Shown here: piece after piece, positions 18,007 to 27,400 of the stretch | Numbering within the stretch: position 1 is the stretch's first letter | How the letters are laid out: every line of letters starts with the position of its first letter | Source of the DNA: Aquipuribacter sp. SD81 | GTDB taxonomy: Bacteria; Actinomycetota; Actinomycetes; Actinomycetales; JBBAYJ01 | Reading direction: 5' to 3' | Assembly (NCBI RefSeq): GCF_037153975.1 | Contig: NZ_JBBAYJ010000001.1 | Span: forward strand, 209,633-273,632 | Length of the DNA: 64,000 nt | The notes under the pieces: generated by a model | What the model saw: the letters and a program-made list of their open reading frames with translations, nothing else | Databases searched by the model: none | What the model was told of the DNA's origin: nothing | Program-made: the position numbers and the translations under genes

Positions 18007-18049
18007 GTGGACGCGTTCCCACGGGCGGGCGTGCGCGTGGCCATATGCT
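18007..18049 (+). promoter_or_regulatory. Promoter and possible autoregulatory dyad of the LacI gene
   Basis: A good -10 hexamer TATGCT is at 18044-18049. Upstream, GTGGACGCGTTCCCAC (18007-18022) is an imperfect dyad centred on a CG step. Because the ATG at 18045 lies inside the -10 box, the coding start must be further down, which supports the GTG at 18096. No good -35 is visible. Confidence 0.45.
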
Positions 18050-18095
18050 GCTGACGTCGACGCGCGTCGACGACGAGCAGCCGGGGTGGAGCGAG

Positions 18096-19121
18096 GTGAG
18101 GCCGGTGCCGGAGCAGGTGACGCGGTCCGGCTGGCAGCGCCCGAGCATCTACGACGTCGCGAAGGCGGCCGGCGTCTCCCACATGACGGTGTCCCGCGTG
18201 CTCAACGGGCACAGCAACATCCGCGAGTCCACGCGCGAGCGGGTCCTCAAGGCCATCGAGGAGACCAACTACACGCGCAACTCCATCGCGCGCGCGCTCG
18301 CGACGAGGCGCGCCATGCGGATCGGCGTGCTCGTCGACAGCCCGGTGCAGCACGGGCCGAACAGCACGCTGCGGGCGCTGGAGAGCGCCGCCCGCGACGT
18401 CGGGTACTCCGTGAGCTCGTTCTCGATCGACGACGACACGTCGAAGGTCGACACGGGTGTCGTGGAGCTCGTCACGCAGGGCTGCGAGGCGCTGTGCGTC
18501 ATCGCGCCGCGGGAGTCGTCCCTGGACCTGCTCCGCCGCCGCAGCACGGGGCTGCCGACGCTGCTCATCAAGGCCGAGCCCGAGCCCGGCATGCACACGC
18601 TCGCCGTCGACCAGCGGCTCGGTGCGCGCCTGGCCGTCGACCACCTGCTCTCGCTCGGGCACCGCACCGTGCACCACCTCGCCGGGCCGCAGGACTGGTA
18701 CGACGCCCGCGGCCGCGTGCAGGGCTGGCAGGAGGCCCTCACCGACGCCGGGGTCGCGCCGCCCGACCCCGTCGCGGGGGACTGGACCTCCGACCGCGGG
18801 TACGAGGTCGCGGTCGGCGGCGAGCTGGACGGCGCCACCGCGGTCTTCGCCAGCAACGACCAGATGGCGCTCGGCGTCGTGCACGGCCTCGTCGAGCGCG
18901 GGGTGCGGGTGCCCGAGGACGTCAGCGTCGTCGGGTTCGACGACCTGCCCGACTCCGGGCACTTCCTGCCGCCCCTCACCACGGTGCGGCAGGACTTCGC
19001 GGCGCTCGGTGCGCTCGCGCTGCGCCGCGTGATCGCCGCGATCGAGGACGCCGACGTCGCGCAGCACGAGGTCATCGGGCCGGACCTCGTCGTGCGGGCG
19101 TCCACGGCCGCGCCCGCCTGA
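18096..19121 (+). CDS. LacI-family transcriptional regulator
   Basis: A 341-residue sugar-responsive repressor. The N-terminal HTH is SIYDVAKAAGVSHMTVSRVLNGHSNI with hinge helix NSIARALATRR. The C-terminal periplasmic-binding-protein-like domain runs from IGVLVDSP through AVDHLLSLGHRTVHHLAGP, FASNDQMALGV and DVSVVGFDDLPDSGHFLPPLTTVRQDF to the end. Start: GTG at 18096 (GGAG 4 nt upstream) or GTG at 18105; the upstream ATG at 18045 overlaps the promoter. It lies directly before the surface-protein and glycosidase array, whose promoters carry LacI-type CG-centred dyads, so it is the best candidate for their repressor. The inducer is probably a small sugar released by the glycosidases. Confidence 0.9.
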   Translation: MRPVPEQVTRSGWQRPSIYDVAKAAGVSHMTVSRVLNGHSNIRESTRERVLKAIEETNYTRNSIARALATRRAMRIGVLVDSPVQHGPNSTLRALESAARDVGYSVSSFSIDDDTSKVDTGVVELVTQGCEALCVIAPRESSLDLLRRRSTGLPTLLIKAEPEPGMHTLAVDQRLGARLAVDHLLSLGHRTVHHLAGPQDWYDARGRVQGWQEALTDAGVAPPDPVAGDWTSDRGYEVAVGGELDGATAVFASNDQMALGVVHGLVERGVRVPEDVSVVGFDDLPDSGHFLPPLTTVRQDFAALGALALRRVIAAIEDADVAQHEVIGPDLVVRASTAAPA

Positions 19122-19188
19122 GCGGGGCGTCGGCCACGACGGGTGACCCCGTGCGCCCGGACGGGTCGAGCCGTTTCCGCGCAGGGGC

Positions 19189-19218
19189 TTGTTCTCGCTA
19201 ACAGGGTGTGGCTAACCT
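19189..19218 (+). promoter_or_regulatory. Promoter with LacI-type operator, surface-protein pair
   Basis: Operator TGTTCTCGCTAACA at 19190-19203 overlaps a possible -35 TTGTTC (19189-19194); the -10 TAACCT is at 19213-19218 after an 18-bp spacer. The dyad matches TGTKNNCGNNAACR found at four other places in the array. Confidence 0.6.
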
Positions 19219-19427
19219 GCCTGGTGAGCGCGTCGATCCGACGACGGATCCACAGAGAGGTGGAGGACAGGTGCCCGTGTCGTGGCCAGGTGAGCGCTAC
19301 CGCGTACCAGCTGCCGCGACCGCGGACGGCTGTCGCGCCTGACGTCACCGCTCGACGTGGCGCCCGGAGGTACCGGGTGCCCGCACGACGACCGGCCGAC
19401 GACGGCCGGGAAGTGGAGTACACAGAC
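19219..19427 (+). other. Long 5' leader of the WxL-like gene
   Basis: About 200 nt separate the proposed promoter from the ATG at 19428. The leader contains a small stem (GATCCG/CGGATC, 19235-19250). It also has a GGAGG followed by a GTG at 19271 that opens a 23-codon frame ending at 19342, which is a possible leader peptide. Nothing else recognisable was seen. Confidence 0.35.
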
Positions 19428-20057
19428 ATGAGCACACGAGGCCTGCTCGCCCGCACCGTCGCGGGCGTCACCGGCGCCGTCCTCCTCACCGGTGTGGCCG
19501 GCGCCGCGTTCGCCGACCCCGTCGACGGCGAGGCCGAGAACGTCGAGATCGGCGTCACCATCGACGGCCTGGAGCCCGCGGGCGCCCTCACCATGAGCGT
19601 CGCCTCGAGCAGCACGGAGCTCGCCGAGGTCGACACCGACGAGGAGGGCATCCGCCGCTTCGACGGCACGCTGCCGACCGTGACCGTCACCGACGACCGG
19701 GACGTGGCCCCCGAGAGCGCCTACTGGTACGTCACCGGCCAGTCGTCCGACTTCACCGCCGCAGAGGGTGACGCCACCCTGCCGGCCGGCCACCTCGGCT
19801 GGACCCCGGAGGTCCTCACCGACAACGACGGAGAGGTCGCCGCCGGCGACCAGGTGCTCACCATCCTCGACGAGGGCCCCGACGCGGTCGGCCTCGTCGG
19901 CGAGGAGCTCCTCGCGCTCGCGCTCGACTCGACCGAGGCGGCGGCGACGGGCACGTGGCAGGCCAACGCGGACCTCTTCCTCAAGACCCCCGAGGACGTC
20001 CCCGCGGGCGACTACTCCGCGACCCTCACCCTCACGCTGTGGGAGGACTCGTACTGA
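19428..20057 (+). CDS. Secreted WxL-like surface protein
   Basis: A 209-residue exported protein. The signal peptide is MSTRGLLARTVAGVTGAVLL followed by a hydrophobic stretch and AFADP, with cleavage near residue 27. The mature part is acidic (low pI), nearly Lys-free, and predicted all-beta: VEIGVTIDGLEPAGALTMSV opens it and GTWQANADLFLKTPEDVPAGDYSATLTLTLW closes it. That ending resembles the C-terminal strand pair of WxL-type domains, which bind the cell wall non-covalently. It is followed by a DUF916-like membrane protein, the usual WxL partner. The LacI-type operator in its promoter ties it to the glycosidase regulon. The family is assigned by pattern and context only. Confidence 0.65.
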   Translation: MSTRGLLARTVAGVTGAVLLTGVAGAAFADPVDGEAENVEIGVTIDGLEPAGALTMSVASSSTELAEVDTDEEGIRRFDGTLPTVTVTDDRDVAPESAYWYVTGQSSDFTAAEGDATLPAGHLGWTPEVLTDNDGEVAAGDQVLTILDEGPDAVGLVGEELLALALDSTEAAATGTWQANADLFLKTPEDVPAGDYSATLTLTLWEDSY

Positions 20058-20088
20058 GCCGTCCCCAGGACCGCTCGACCCCGTCGGC

Positions 20089-20116
20089 CGGGACCGCGGC
20101 GCACGCCGCGGTCCCG
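20089..20116 (+). terminator. Stem-loop between the WxL-like and DUF916-like genes
   Basis: Perfect 12-bp arms CGGGACCGCGGC and GCCGCGGTCCCG around a GCAC loop, with no U-tract. Since no promoter is obvious before the next gene, partial read-through would make the first protein in excess over the second, as expected for a secreted protein and its membrane partner. Confidence 0.6.
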
Positions 20117-20155
20117 CCCGACGGCGTCCCGGCGTCCCTGCCTACGGTGTCGGGC

Positions 20156-21253
20156 ATGTCCGTCCGCCGCCCGCGCGCGAGCGCGCGCCTGGTCGTCGTC
20201 GCCGTCGTGGCGCTCGCCGCCGTCCTCGGGGCGCTGCCGGCGCGCGCCACGGCGCCCGCGCCGGACGCCCCGGCCGCAGGGTCCGAGGCCGCCCCGCCTC
20301 AGGCGCCGGCCGACGAGCTCCGCTGGTCGGTCGGGCCGGCGGACGCCGACGGACGGGACGAGCGCACGTCCGTCGAGCTCACGCTCGACCCGGGGGAGCG
20401 GGCCGAGGACCGGTTCGAGGTGGAGAACCTCAGCGACCGGGAGATCACCTTCCGGCTGGCCGCGGCCGACGGCTTCTACACCCGCAACGGCCGCTTCGAC
20501 GTCCTCGCGTCGGGGCAGGAGTCCGTCGCCGCGGGGACGTGGGTGGACCTGCCCGGCGAGGTCACGGTCGAGGCCGGGGGCACCGAGGTCGTCCCCTTCA
20601 CCGTCACGGTGCCCGAGCGGGCGGAGCCCGGCGACCACGCCGCGGGCATCACCGCGTCGGTGCTGAGCACGCAGACCGCCGACGACGGCGCGAGCGTCGG
20701 CGTCGAGAGCCGCGTCGGCTTCCGGGTGCTCACCCGGGTGACCGGCGAGATCGCGCCCGCGGCGTCCGTCGACGTGGTGGCTGCCGCCTACGACACCTCG
20801 TGGAACCCCTTCCGGCCGGGTGCCGCGGTCGTGGCCTTCGACGTCGTCAACGACGGCAACACCCGGCTGCTCGTGCAGGGCGCGGCCAGCGGTGCGGGCG
20901 GTCGCGGTGCCTTCCCGCCGGCCGGTGAGACGCGGCAGGAGCTCCTGCCCGGCGACGAGCGTCGCCTGCAGGTCGAGGTGCGTGGCGTGTGGCCGCTGCT
21001 GTACGTGCCGCTGGAGGTCGTGGTCGACCCCGAGGCCGCCACCATGGACGGCGCGAGCCCACCCGTCGGCACGGTGGCCGCGAGCACCGTGCTGTGGGCC
21101 GTCCCGTGGCCGCAGCTGCTGCTGCTGGCGGGTGTCGTGCTGGTCCTCGTCAGCCTCCTGGCCGGCCGGCGCCGTTCGCGCCGCCGGCTCGACAGCATGC
21201 TCGAGGCGGCGCGGGAGCAGGGCCGGCGCGACGCCGCGCCGGATGCTTCTTGA
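20156..21253 (+). CDS. DUF916-like (WxL-partner) membrane-anchored surface protein
   Basis: A 365-residue type I membrane protein. Signal peptide residues 1-31 (SARLVVVAVVALAAVLGAL, ARA cleavage). The ectodomain has two beta-sandwich parts: the first with LTLDPGERAEDRFEVENLSDREITFRL-type strands and VPERAEPGDHAAGITASV, as in the WxL-protein peptidoglycan-binding domain, the second with VAFDVVNDGNTRLLVQ. A membrane helix at about residues 314-334 (PQLLLLAGVVLVLVSLLA) is followed by an Arg-rich cytoplasmic tail of about 30 residues. In Gram-positives such proteins hold WxL proteins at the wall. The next promoter's -35 overlaps its stop codon. Confidence 0.75.
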   Translation: MSVRRPRASARLVVVAVVALAAVLGALPARATAPAPDAPAAGSEAAPPQAPADELRWSVGPADADGRDERTSVELTLDPGERAEDRFEVENLSDREITFRLAAADGFYTRNGRFDVLASGQESVAAGTWVDLPGEVTVEAGGTEVVPFTVTVPERAEPGDHAAGITASVLSTQTADDGASVGVESRVGFRVLTRVTGEIAPAASVDVVAAAYDTSWNPFRPGAAVVAFDVVNDGNTRLLVQGAASGAGGRGAFPPAGETRQELLPGDERRLQVEVRGVWPLLYVPLEVVVDPEAATMDGASPPVGTVAASTVLWAVPWPQLLLLAGVVLVLVSLLAGRRRSRRRLDSMLEAAREQGRRDAAPDAS

Positions 21254-21300
21254 CACAGCCCGTCACGGCTATAGGCTGACTGTGTTGTTCCCGCTAACAA
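21250..21300 (+). promoter_or_regulatory. Promoter and LacI-type operator of glycosidase A
   Basis: Strong sigma-70-like promoter: TTGACA (21250-21255), 16-bp spacer, TAGGCT (21272-21277). The operator TTGTTCCCGCTAACAA (21285-21300) starts about where transcription should begin, a classical repression position. The transcript leader of about 110 nt also contains a GGAGCCCG/CGGGCTCC stem (21344-21371). Confidence 0.72.
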
Positions 21301-21394
21301 CGCGTGGCCCACGCCGACGTGAGGCCGCGACCGGTCGTGCAACGGAGCCCGCCCCTCGTGCCACGGGCTCCTCACAGGAATAGAGGCCCGTCGT

Positions 21395-24343
21395 ATGCCG
21401 TCCCCCTCGTCCCCCCCGCTCCGCCGTCGCGCCTGCGCGCTCGCCGCCGCGGGCGCCCTCGCGCTCGCCGCGGTGTCGGTGCCCGTCGCCAGCGCGTCGA
21501 CCACCGTCGACGACGGACCGGCCCCCCTCCTGCACTACACCTTCGACGGGCTCACGTCGGCCGCCGCCGGCACGACGGTGCCGGACGTCAGCGGCAACGG
21601 CTACGACGCCACCGTCCGCCAGTCCGGCGCGCAGGCCGCCGACGGCGTCCTCAGCCTGCCGGGCGGCGGGGCCGCGTCCGCCGGCTACGTCGAGGTCCCG
21701 ACCGCGGGCCTCGTCGGGCAGGAGAGCCTCACGTTCTCGACGTGGCTGTCCCCGCGCTCCGCGCCCGGCAACGTCGCCGCGGCCTTCGTCGGGGCGCCCG
21801 TGGCCGCCGGCGCGTCCTTCTCCTCCGGCTACTGGCTGCTCAACCCCGCCAACCCGAGCGGCTACGTGAAGTCCGTCGTGACGAACAGCGTGAGCGCCGG
21901 CTCCCCGTGGACCACGGAGGTCGGGCCGGGGTCGACCGCGACCCCCACCGCGGGCGTGCGCACCCCGAGCGGTGCCGCGCTGTACACGACGGTCGTCGAC
22001 GGCGCCGCCGGCCGCCTGCGGGTCTACGTCGACGGCCAGCAGGTCTCCGACACCGCCATCGCGCGCGACGTGGCCGACTTCGGCACCCAGCTCGTCGCCT
22101 ACCTCGGCCGCTCCACCTACAACGACCCGGGCTGGGCAGGCGACGTCGACGACTTCGCCGTGTACGGCGAGGCCCTCGCCGCCGCCGAGGTGCAGGCGCT
22201 GTTCGGCGAGCAGGCGCTGGAGCGCGCCGTGGCCGGGACGGACGTGCCGGCCGGCGCGACCGCGTCCTTCACCCTGCCGACCACGAGCTACGGGACCCAG
22301 GTCGCCTGGGTCTCCGACGACCCGGCGATCGCCGTGTCCGGTGGCGAGGCCACCGTCACGCGACCCGCCGCCGGCTCCGGCGACGCCACCGTCACGCTCA
22401 CGGCCACCTTCACCGTCGGCGACGCCTCGCGGACCGCGACGTACACCGTGGTCGTGCCGCAGGAGCTGTCGGACGACGTGCGCGCCGACCTCGACGCCGC
22501 CGCGCTGGAGGTCGACGAGCCGGGCGACGTCCGCGGCAACTTCGCCGTGCCGACGACCGGCGCCAACGGCTCCACGGTCGAGTGGTCGGTGGGCGAGGGC
22601 GCCGACCGCGTGTCGCTGCGCGACGGGGTCACCGACACCTCGCGCACCGTCGTGGTCGAGCGCCCCGCCCCCGACGAGGAGGCGGCCGAGGCCGTCCTCG
22701 TGGCGACCGTCCGCTCCGGCTCGGCCACCCGGACCCGCGAGTGGCGCCTCACGCTCCCGGCGCTGCCGGCGGGCACCGACGACACCGAGGCGTACTTCTG
22801 GGCCTTCTTCACCGGCGAGGGCGACGGCGCCGAGCGCGTCAGCCTGGCGGCGTCGAAGGGCAACGACGCGCTGGACTGGAACACCCTCAACGACGGTCAG
22901 CCGGTCTTCTCCTCCGACCTCGGGACCGAGGGACTGCGCGACCCGTTCATCATCCGCTCGCCCGAGGGCGACACGTTCTACATGATCGCCACCGACCTCA
23001 AGGTCGCGGGCCTGCCGGGCGGCTTCGCCACCGCGCAGCTGCGCGGCTCTCGCTACATCGAGGTCTGGGAGTCCGACGACCTCGTGAACTGGTCCGAGCA
23101 GCGCCACGTCAAGGTGTCGTCGGACTACGCCGGCAACACGTGGGCGCCCGAGGCGTTCTGGAGCGAGGAGCTCGACACCTTCGTCGTGTTCTGGGCGTCC
23201 AACCTCTACGACACGACCGACGCGAGCGCGCGGACCGCCGTCACCTACAACCGCATGATGTACGCGCTCACCGACGACTTCCGGACCTTCTCGGAGCCGA
23301 CGGAGTGGATCGACGTCCGCCGCGGCGCCGGCCGGGGCATGATCGACTCCACGGTGGCCCTCGAGGACGGCGTCTACCACCGCTTCACCAAGGACGAGGC
23401 GTCGATGACGATCCGTCACGAGAGGTCGACGGACCTGCTCGACACCGTGGAGGGCACCCTTCCCGGCACCACCGGACCGGCGGACGAGTGGACCCTCGTG
23501 CAGGAGCGCGTCGCCTCCGGACTGCCCAACGGCGAGCCCGGCGGGACGTTCTCCAGCGGTGAGGGGGCCAACATCTTCCGCGCCAACGAGGGCGACGTGA
23601 ACGGGCTCGACTGGTTCCTCTTCATCGACCAGCCGGACTACCACGGCGGCCCGAACCACTACATCCCGTTCGGCACCGACGACCTCGACTCCCGGTCGTG
23701 GACGCCGCTGGGGAGCAAGCTGCGCGAGAACCTGCCGCAGAACGCCGACGGCGGCGAGCCGCGCCACGGCACGGTCATCCCCGTGACGCGGGAGGAGTAC
23801 GAGCGCATCCTGCGGGCCTACGCCCCTGAGATCGCCGTCACCGACGCCGCCGTCGAGCAGGTCAGCACCGAGGCGGGGACCGCACCGGTCCTGCCGACGA
23901 CGGCCACCCTCACGACCGCGGCCGGGTCCACCCGCACCGCGACGGTCGTGTGGGACGACGTCGACCCCGCCGACTACGCGGCACCGGGCACGTTCACCGT
24001 GCGGGGGACCGCGCAGGACGACTCGCGGCGCCCTGTCACGACGACCGTCACGGTCGTCGGGGCCGCGGGACCGCAGGTGTCGGTGACGGCGGACACCCGC
24101 TGCGTCGCGGGCCGGGTCGTGCAGACCGTCCGCCTCGGCAACGACTCCGACGGTGCCGTGCAGGTCGTCGTCCGCTCCGACTGGGGCAGCCGCTCGGTGT
24201 CGCTCGCGGCCGACGGCGGCTCGAGCGTCGCCTTCTCCACCCGGCTCGCCCAGGCGCCCGCCGGCGAGGTGACCGTCACCGCGGCCGCGGGCGGGGCCGA
24301 GACGGTCACGACCGCGGCGTACGGCGCCCGCAGCTGCGGCTGA
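21395..24343 (+). CDS. Secreted LamG-Ig-GH43 glycosidase A
   Basis: A 982-residue exported glycoside hydrolase. Order: signal peptide (to about 36), LamG/concanavalin-like domain (about 45-270), two short bacterial Ig-like repeats (about 275-450, TVTRPAAGSGDATVTLTAT type), five-bladed GH43 propeller (about 460-805), Ig-like domain (about 812-885), and the two-Cys C-terminal domain (Cys903 and Cys981). The triad is readable: Asp516 in RDPF (base), Asp651 in MIDST (pKa modulator), Glu723 in GEGANIF (acid); WAPEA is at 586. GH43 enzymes act on arabinan, arabinoxylan or related plant polysaccharides; the exact linkage is not readable. It has its own promoter and operator and a terminator hairpin follows. 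Confidence 0.88.
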   Translation: MPSPSSPPLRRRACALAAAGALALAAVSVPVASASTTVDDGPAPLLHYTFDGLTSAAAGTTVPDVSGNGYDATVRQSGAQAADGVLSLPGGGAASAGYVEVPTAGLVGQESLTFSTWLSPRSAPGNVAAAFVGAPVAAGASFSSGYWLLNPANPSGYVKSVVTNSVSAGSPWTTEVGPGSTATPTAGVRTPSGAALYTTVVDGAAGRLRVYVDGQQVSDTAIARDVADFGTQLVAYLGRSTYNDPGWAGDVDDFAVYGEALAAAEVQALFGEQALERAVAGTDVPAGATASFTLPTTSYGTQVAWVSDDPAIAVSGGEATVTRPAAGSGDATVTLTATFTVGDASRTATYTVVVPQELSDDVRADLDAAALEVDEPGDVRGNFAVPTTGANGSTVEWSVGEGADRVSLRDGVTDTSRTVVVERPAPDEEAAEAVLVATVRSGSATRTREWRLTLPALPAGTDDTEAYFWAFFTGEGDGAERVSLAASKGNDALDWNTLNDGQPVFSSDLGTEGLRDPFIIRSPEGDTFYMIATDLKVAGLPGGFATAQLRGSRYIEVWESDDLVNWSEQRHVKVSSDYAGNTWAPEAFWSEELDTFVVFWASNLYDTTDASARTAVTYNRMMYALTDDFRTFSEPTEWIDVRRGAGRGMIDSTVALEDGVYHRFTKDEASMTIRHERSTDLLDTVEGTLPGTTGPADEWTLVQERVASGLPNGEPGGTFSSGEGANIFRANEGDVNGLDWFLFIDQPDYHGGPNHYIPFGTDDLDSRSWTPLGSKLRENLPQNADGGEPRHGTVIPVTREEYERILRAYAPEIAVTDAAVEQVSTEAGTAPVLPTTATLTTAAGSTRTATVVWDDVDPADYAAPGTFTVRGTAQDDSRRPVTTTVTVVGAAGPQVSVTADTRCVAGRVVQTVRLGNDSDGAVQVVVRSDWGSRSVSLAADGGSSVAFSTRLAQAPAGEVTVTAAAGGAETVTTAAYGARSCG

Positions 24344-24350
24344 GGTAGGA

Positions 24351-24382
24351 GCCGCGGGGCCGGTCCCGACCGGCCCCGCGGC
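24351..24382 (+). terminator. Strong stem-loop after glycosidase A
   Basis: Perfect 15-bp arms beginning GCCGCGGGGC, 2-nt gap, no U-tract. The next gene (B) has a ribosome site but no visible promoter or operator in the remaining 74 bp, so this may act as an attenuator between A and the B-C pair. Confidence 0.65.
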
Positions 24383-24456
24383 CCGCCCGCCCCACCCCTC
24401 GCACCCCGACCCGTGTCTCGCCGCGCCACCCGTCCCACGAGGAAGTAGGACCCGCT

Positions 24457-27400
24457 GTGCCCAGGACCCCCTCCCGCCGCGTGCTCGCCGGCGTCACCGC
24501 CGCCGTCCTCGGACTGTCCGGCGCGGCCGTCGCCACCGGCCCTGCCGCGGGGGCCACGACCGACGACGGCCTCGTCGCGCACTGGCCGCTCACCGAGACC
24601 GGCGGCACCGTCGCGGCCGACGTGTCCGGCTCCGGCCGGGACGGCACGTACGTCGGCGGCCCCACCCTGACCGGGGGCGAGGGCGTCCGGCTCGACGGCG
24701 TCGACGACCACGTCGACCTGCCCGACGACCTGCTCGCGGGCCTGGGCTCGGTGACCGTGAGCGCCGAGGTGCTCATCCGCGCCGGCCAGGCCTCGCCGTA
24801 CTTCGTGTACGGCTTCGGCAACACCACCTCCGGCGTGGGCGACGGCTACCTGTTCACCTCCGGCACGCCGTACCGGGCCTCCATCGCCTCCGGCAACTGG
24901 ACGACGGAGCAGACCGTGAACAGCGGAGCGGACCTCACGCGCGACGCGTGGCGGACGCTCACCTACATCCTCGACGACGCCAGCGACACCGCGCGGCTGT
25001 ACCTGGACGGTGAGCAGGTCGCGAGCAGCACGTCCGTGACCCTCACGCCGGGCAGCATCGGGGGCGGGGCCACGACGGCCAACTACCTCGGGCGGTCCGT
25101 CTACACCGCCGACCGCTACCTCGCCGGCAGCCTGCGCGAGGTCCGGCTGTACGACCGGGCCCTGTCCGCGGCCGAGGTCGCGGCGCTGCCCCCCTCGGCC
25201 GAGGTCGCGCTCGAGCGCGACCTCGCGTCCCTCGACCTGGGCGACCTCGGCGCCGTGACCGACGACCTCCGCCTGCCCACCACCGCCGCGAACGGGTCGA
25301 GCGTGCAGTGGTCCTCCAGCGCCGCCGACGTCGTCGCCCCCGACGGCACCGTGACGCGTCCCGCGGCGGGCGAGCCCGCCGCCGAGGTGACCCTCACCGC
25401 GACGCTGACCCGGGGAGGCGCGACGGGTACGCGTGAGTTCGTCGTGACCGTCGTCCCGGCCGCCGGTGCGGAGCAGCTCGCGGCCGAGGACCTCGACGCG
25501 CTGTCGGTGCCGGACGCCGACGACGTGCGGGGCAACATCACGCTGCCCACCACGGGCGAGGTCAACGGCAGCCCGATCGAGTGGAGCGCGACGCCGGAGG
25601 GCGTCGTCACGACCGAGGCGGTCGACGGCGTGGCGGCCGGTGCCGTCACCCGCGGGGAGCAGGACACGCCTGTCACCCTCACCGCCCGCGTGCCGGGCAC
25701 CGAGGCCACCCGGACGATCGAGGTGACCGTCACCGCCGCACCCGCCGACCTCGACACGGACTACACGGCCGGCTACCTGTGGACCCACTTCGCCACCGAG
25801 GGCGGCTACGAGAAGATCTTCCTCGGCCACAGCGACGACGGCCTGCACTGGGAGAAGCTCAACGACAACCGGCCGGTCCTCGCCAACCTCGCCGGCGACC
25901 TCGGCGTCCGCGACCCGCACCTCGTGCGCTCCCCGGACGGCGACCGCTACTGGATCATCGGCACGGACCTGCACGCCGAGGGCGGGGGACCCGGCGGGTC
26001 CGGCTGGGACCAGCTGAACGCGAGCCAGGACCTCGTCGTGTGGCAGTCCGAGGACCTCGTCACGTGGAGCGACCAGCGCATCGTCTTCGCCGGCTTCCCC
26101 GACGCCGGCAACGTGTGGGCGCCCGAGGCGGTGTGGGACGAGGAGTCCGGTCAGTACTACGTCTACTGGTCGGCGCGCGACCGCCGCGACAACGGGACCG
26201 AGGACTGGGCGCTCCGGGTCTACGTCACGACGACCCGCGACTTCGTCACCTTCTCCGAGCCGCGCGTCTGGGCCTCGCTCAACGAGCAGGGCGACGGTGC
26301 GGGCGGGCCCAACATCATCGACTCGAGCATCGCGGTCGAGGACGGCGTCTACTACCGCTTCTCCACCTCCGACTGGCGCACCGTCATCGACACCGCTCCG
26401 AGCCTCGACGGACCGTGGACCACGGTCGTGGCCGCGGGCGAGGCCGGCGCGCACGGGCTGCGCGAGCGCATGGAGGGGCTGACCGTCTTCGAGCTGCCCG
26501 ACGGGCGCTGGGCGCTGTTCGGGGACGACGGCGGCTACTACGGCCACGTCACCGACAGCCTCGTGAGCCTGCAGTTCACCGAGCTCGGCGTCGGCAGCGG
26601 GCCCGACCAGTACTCGTTCTCCCAGCGGTTCCGGCACGGCTCCGTCATCCAGCTGTCCGCCGCGGAGGAGGAGCGGCTGCTCGCCGCCTACGGTGACGAG
26701 CCCACCGACCCGACGGACCCGACGGACCCGACGGACCCGACGGACCCGACGGACCCGACGGACCCGACGGACCCGACGGACCCGACGGACCCGACGGACC
26801 CGACGGCGGGCCCGGTCGCGGAGTACACCTTCGACGACGGCACGCTGGCGGACTCCGTCGGCGACGCCGACCTCACCGCCTTCGGCTCCGCGGCGGTCGT
26901 CGACGACGCCGAGCGCGGCCAGGTGCTGCGCCTGGACGGCAGCGCGGGCGGCTACGCGGCCTTCCCGACCGGCTTCTTCGACGGCCGGTCCGAGCTCACG
27001 GTCTCGATGGACGTGCGCTCGGAGCTGACGAGCGGCAACTTCTTCACCTTCGCCCTCGGCCGCGACACCACCGACTACTACTTCCTCCGCGTGCGCGGCG
27101 GAGAGGTGCGCAGCGCCATCACCCAGGCCTCGTGGCAGAGCGAGTCGGCGGTCACCGGGACGGTGGCGGCGGGGGAGTGGCACCGCTTCGACGTCGTCGT
27201 GGACGGCCGCAGCATGGCCGTCTACGTCGACGGCGTCCTGCTCGGGCGCAACGACGAGCTGTCCGCGGGCGTCGACGACCTCGGCGAGGACCTGCTCGGC
27301 TGGCTCGGCCGGTCCTTCTACGGTCCGGACCGCTACTTCCAGGGCTCCTTCGACGACATCCGGGTCCACGACCGGGCGCTCACGCAGGCGGAGCTGCTCG

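Noticed and set aside
18045..18095. ATG at 18045 as start of the LacI protein
   Set aside because: It lies inside a good -10 hexamer (TATGCT) and the added residues are not part of the LacI fold; the GTG at 18096 is preferred.
26701..26799. Regular 9-bp repeats as a CRISPR array
   Set aside because: Units are contiguous with no spacers and are in frame, encoding a Pro-Thr-Asp linker.
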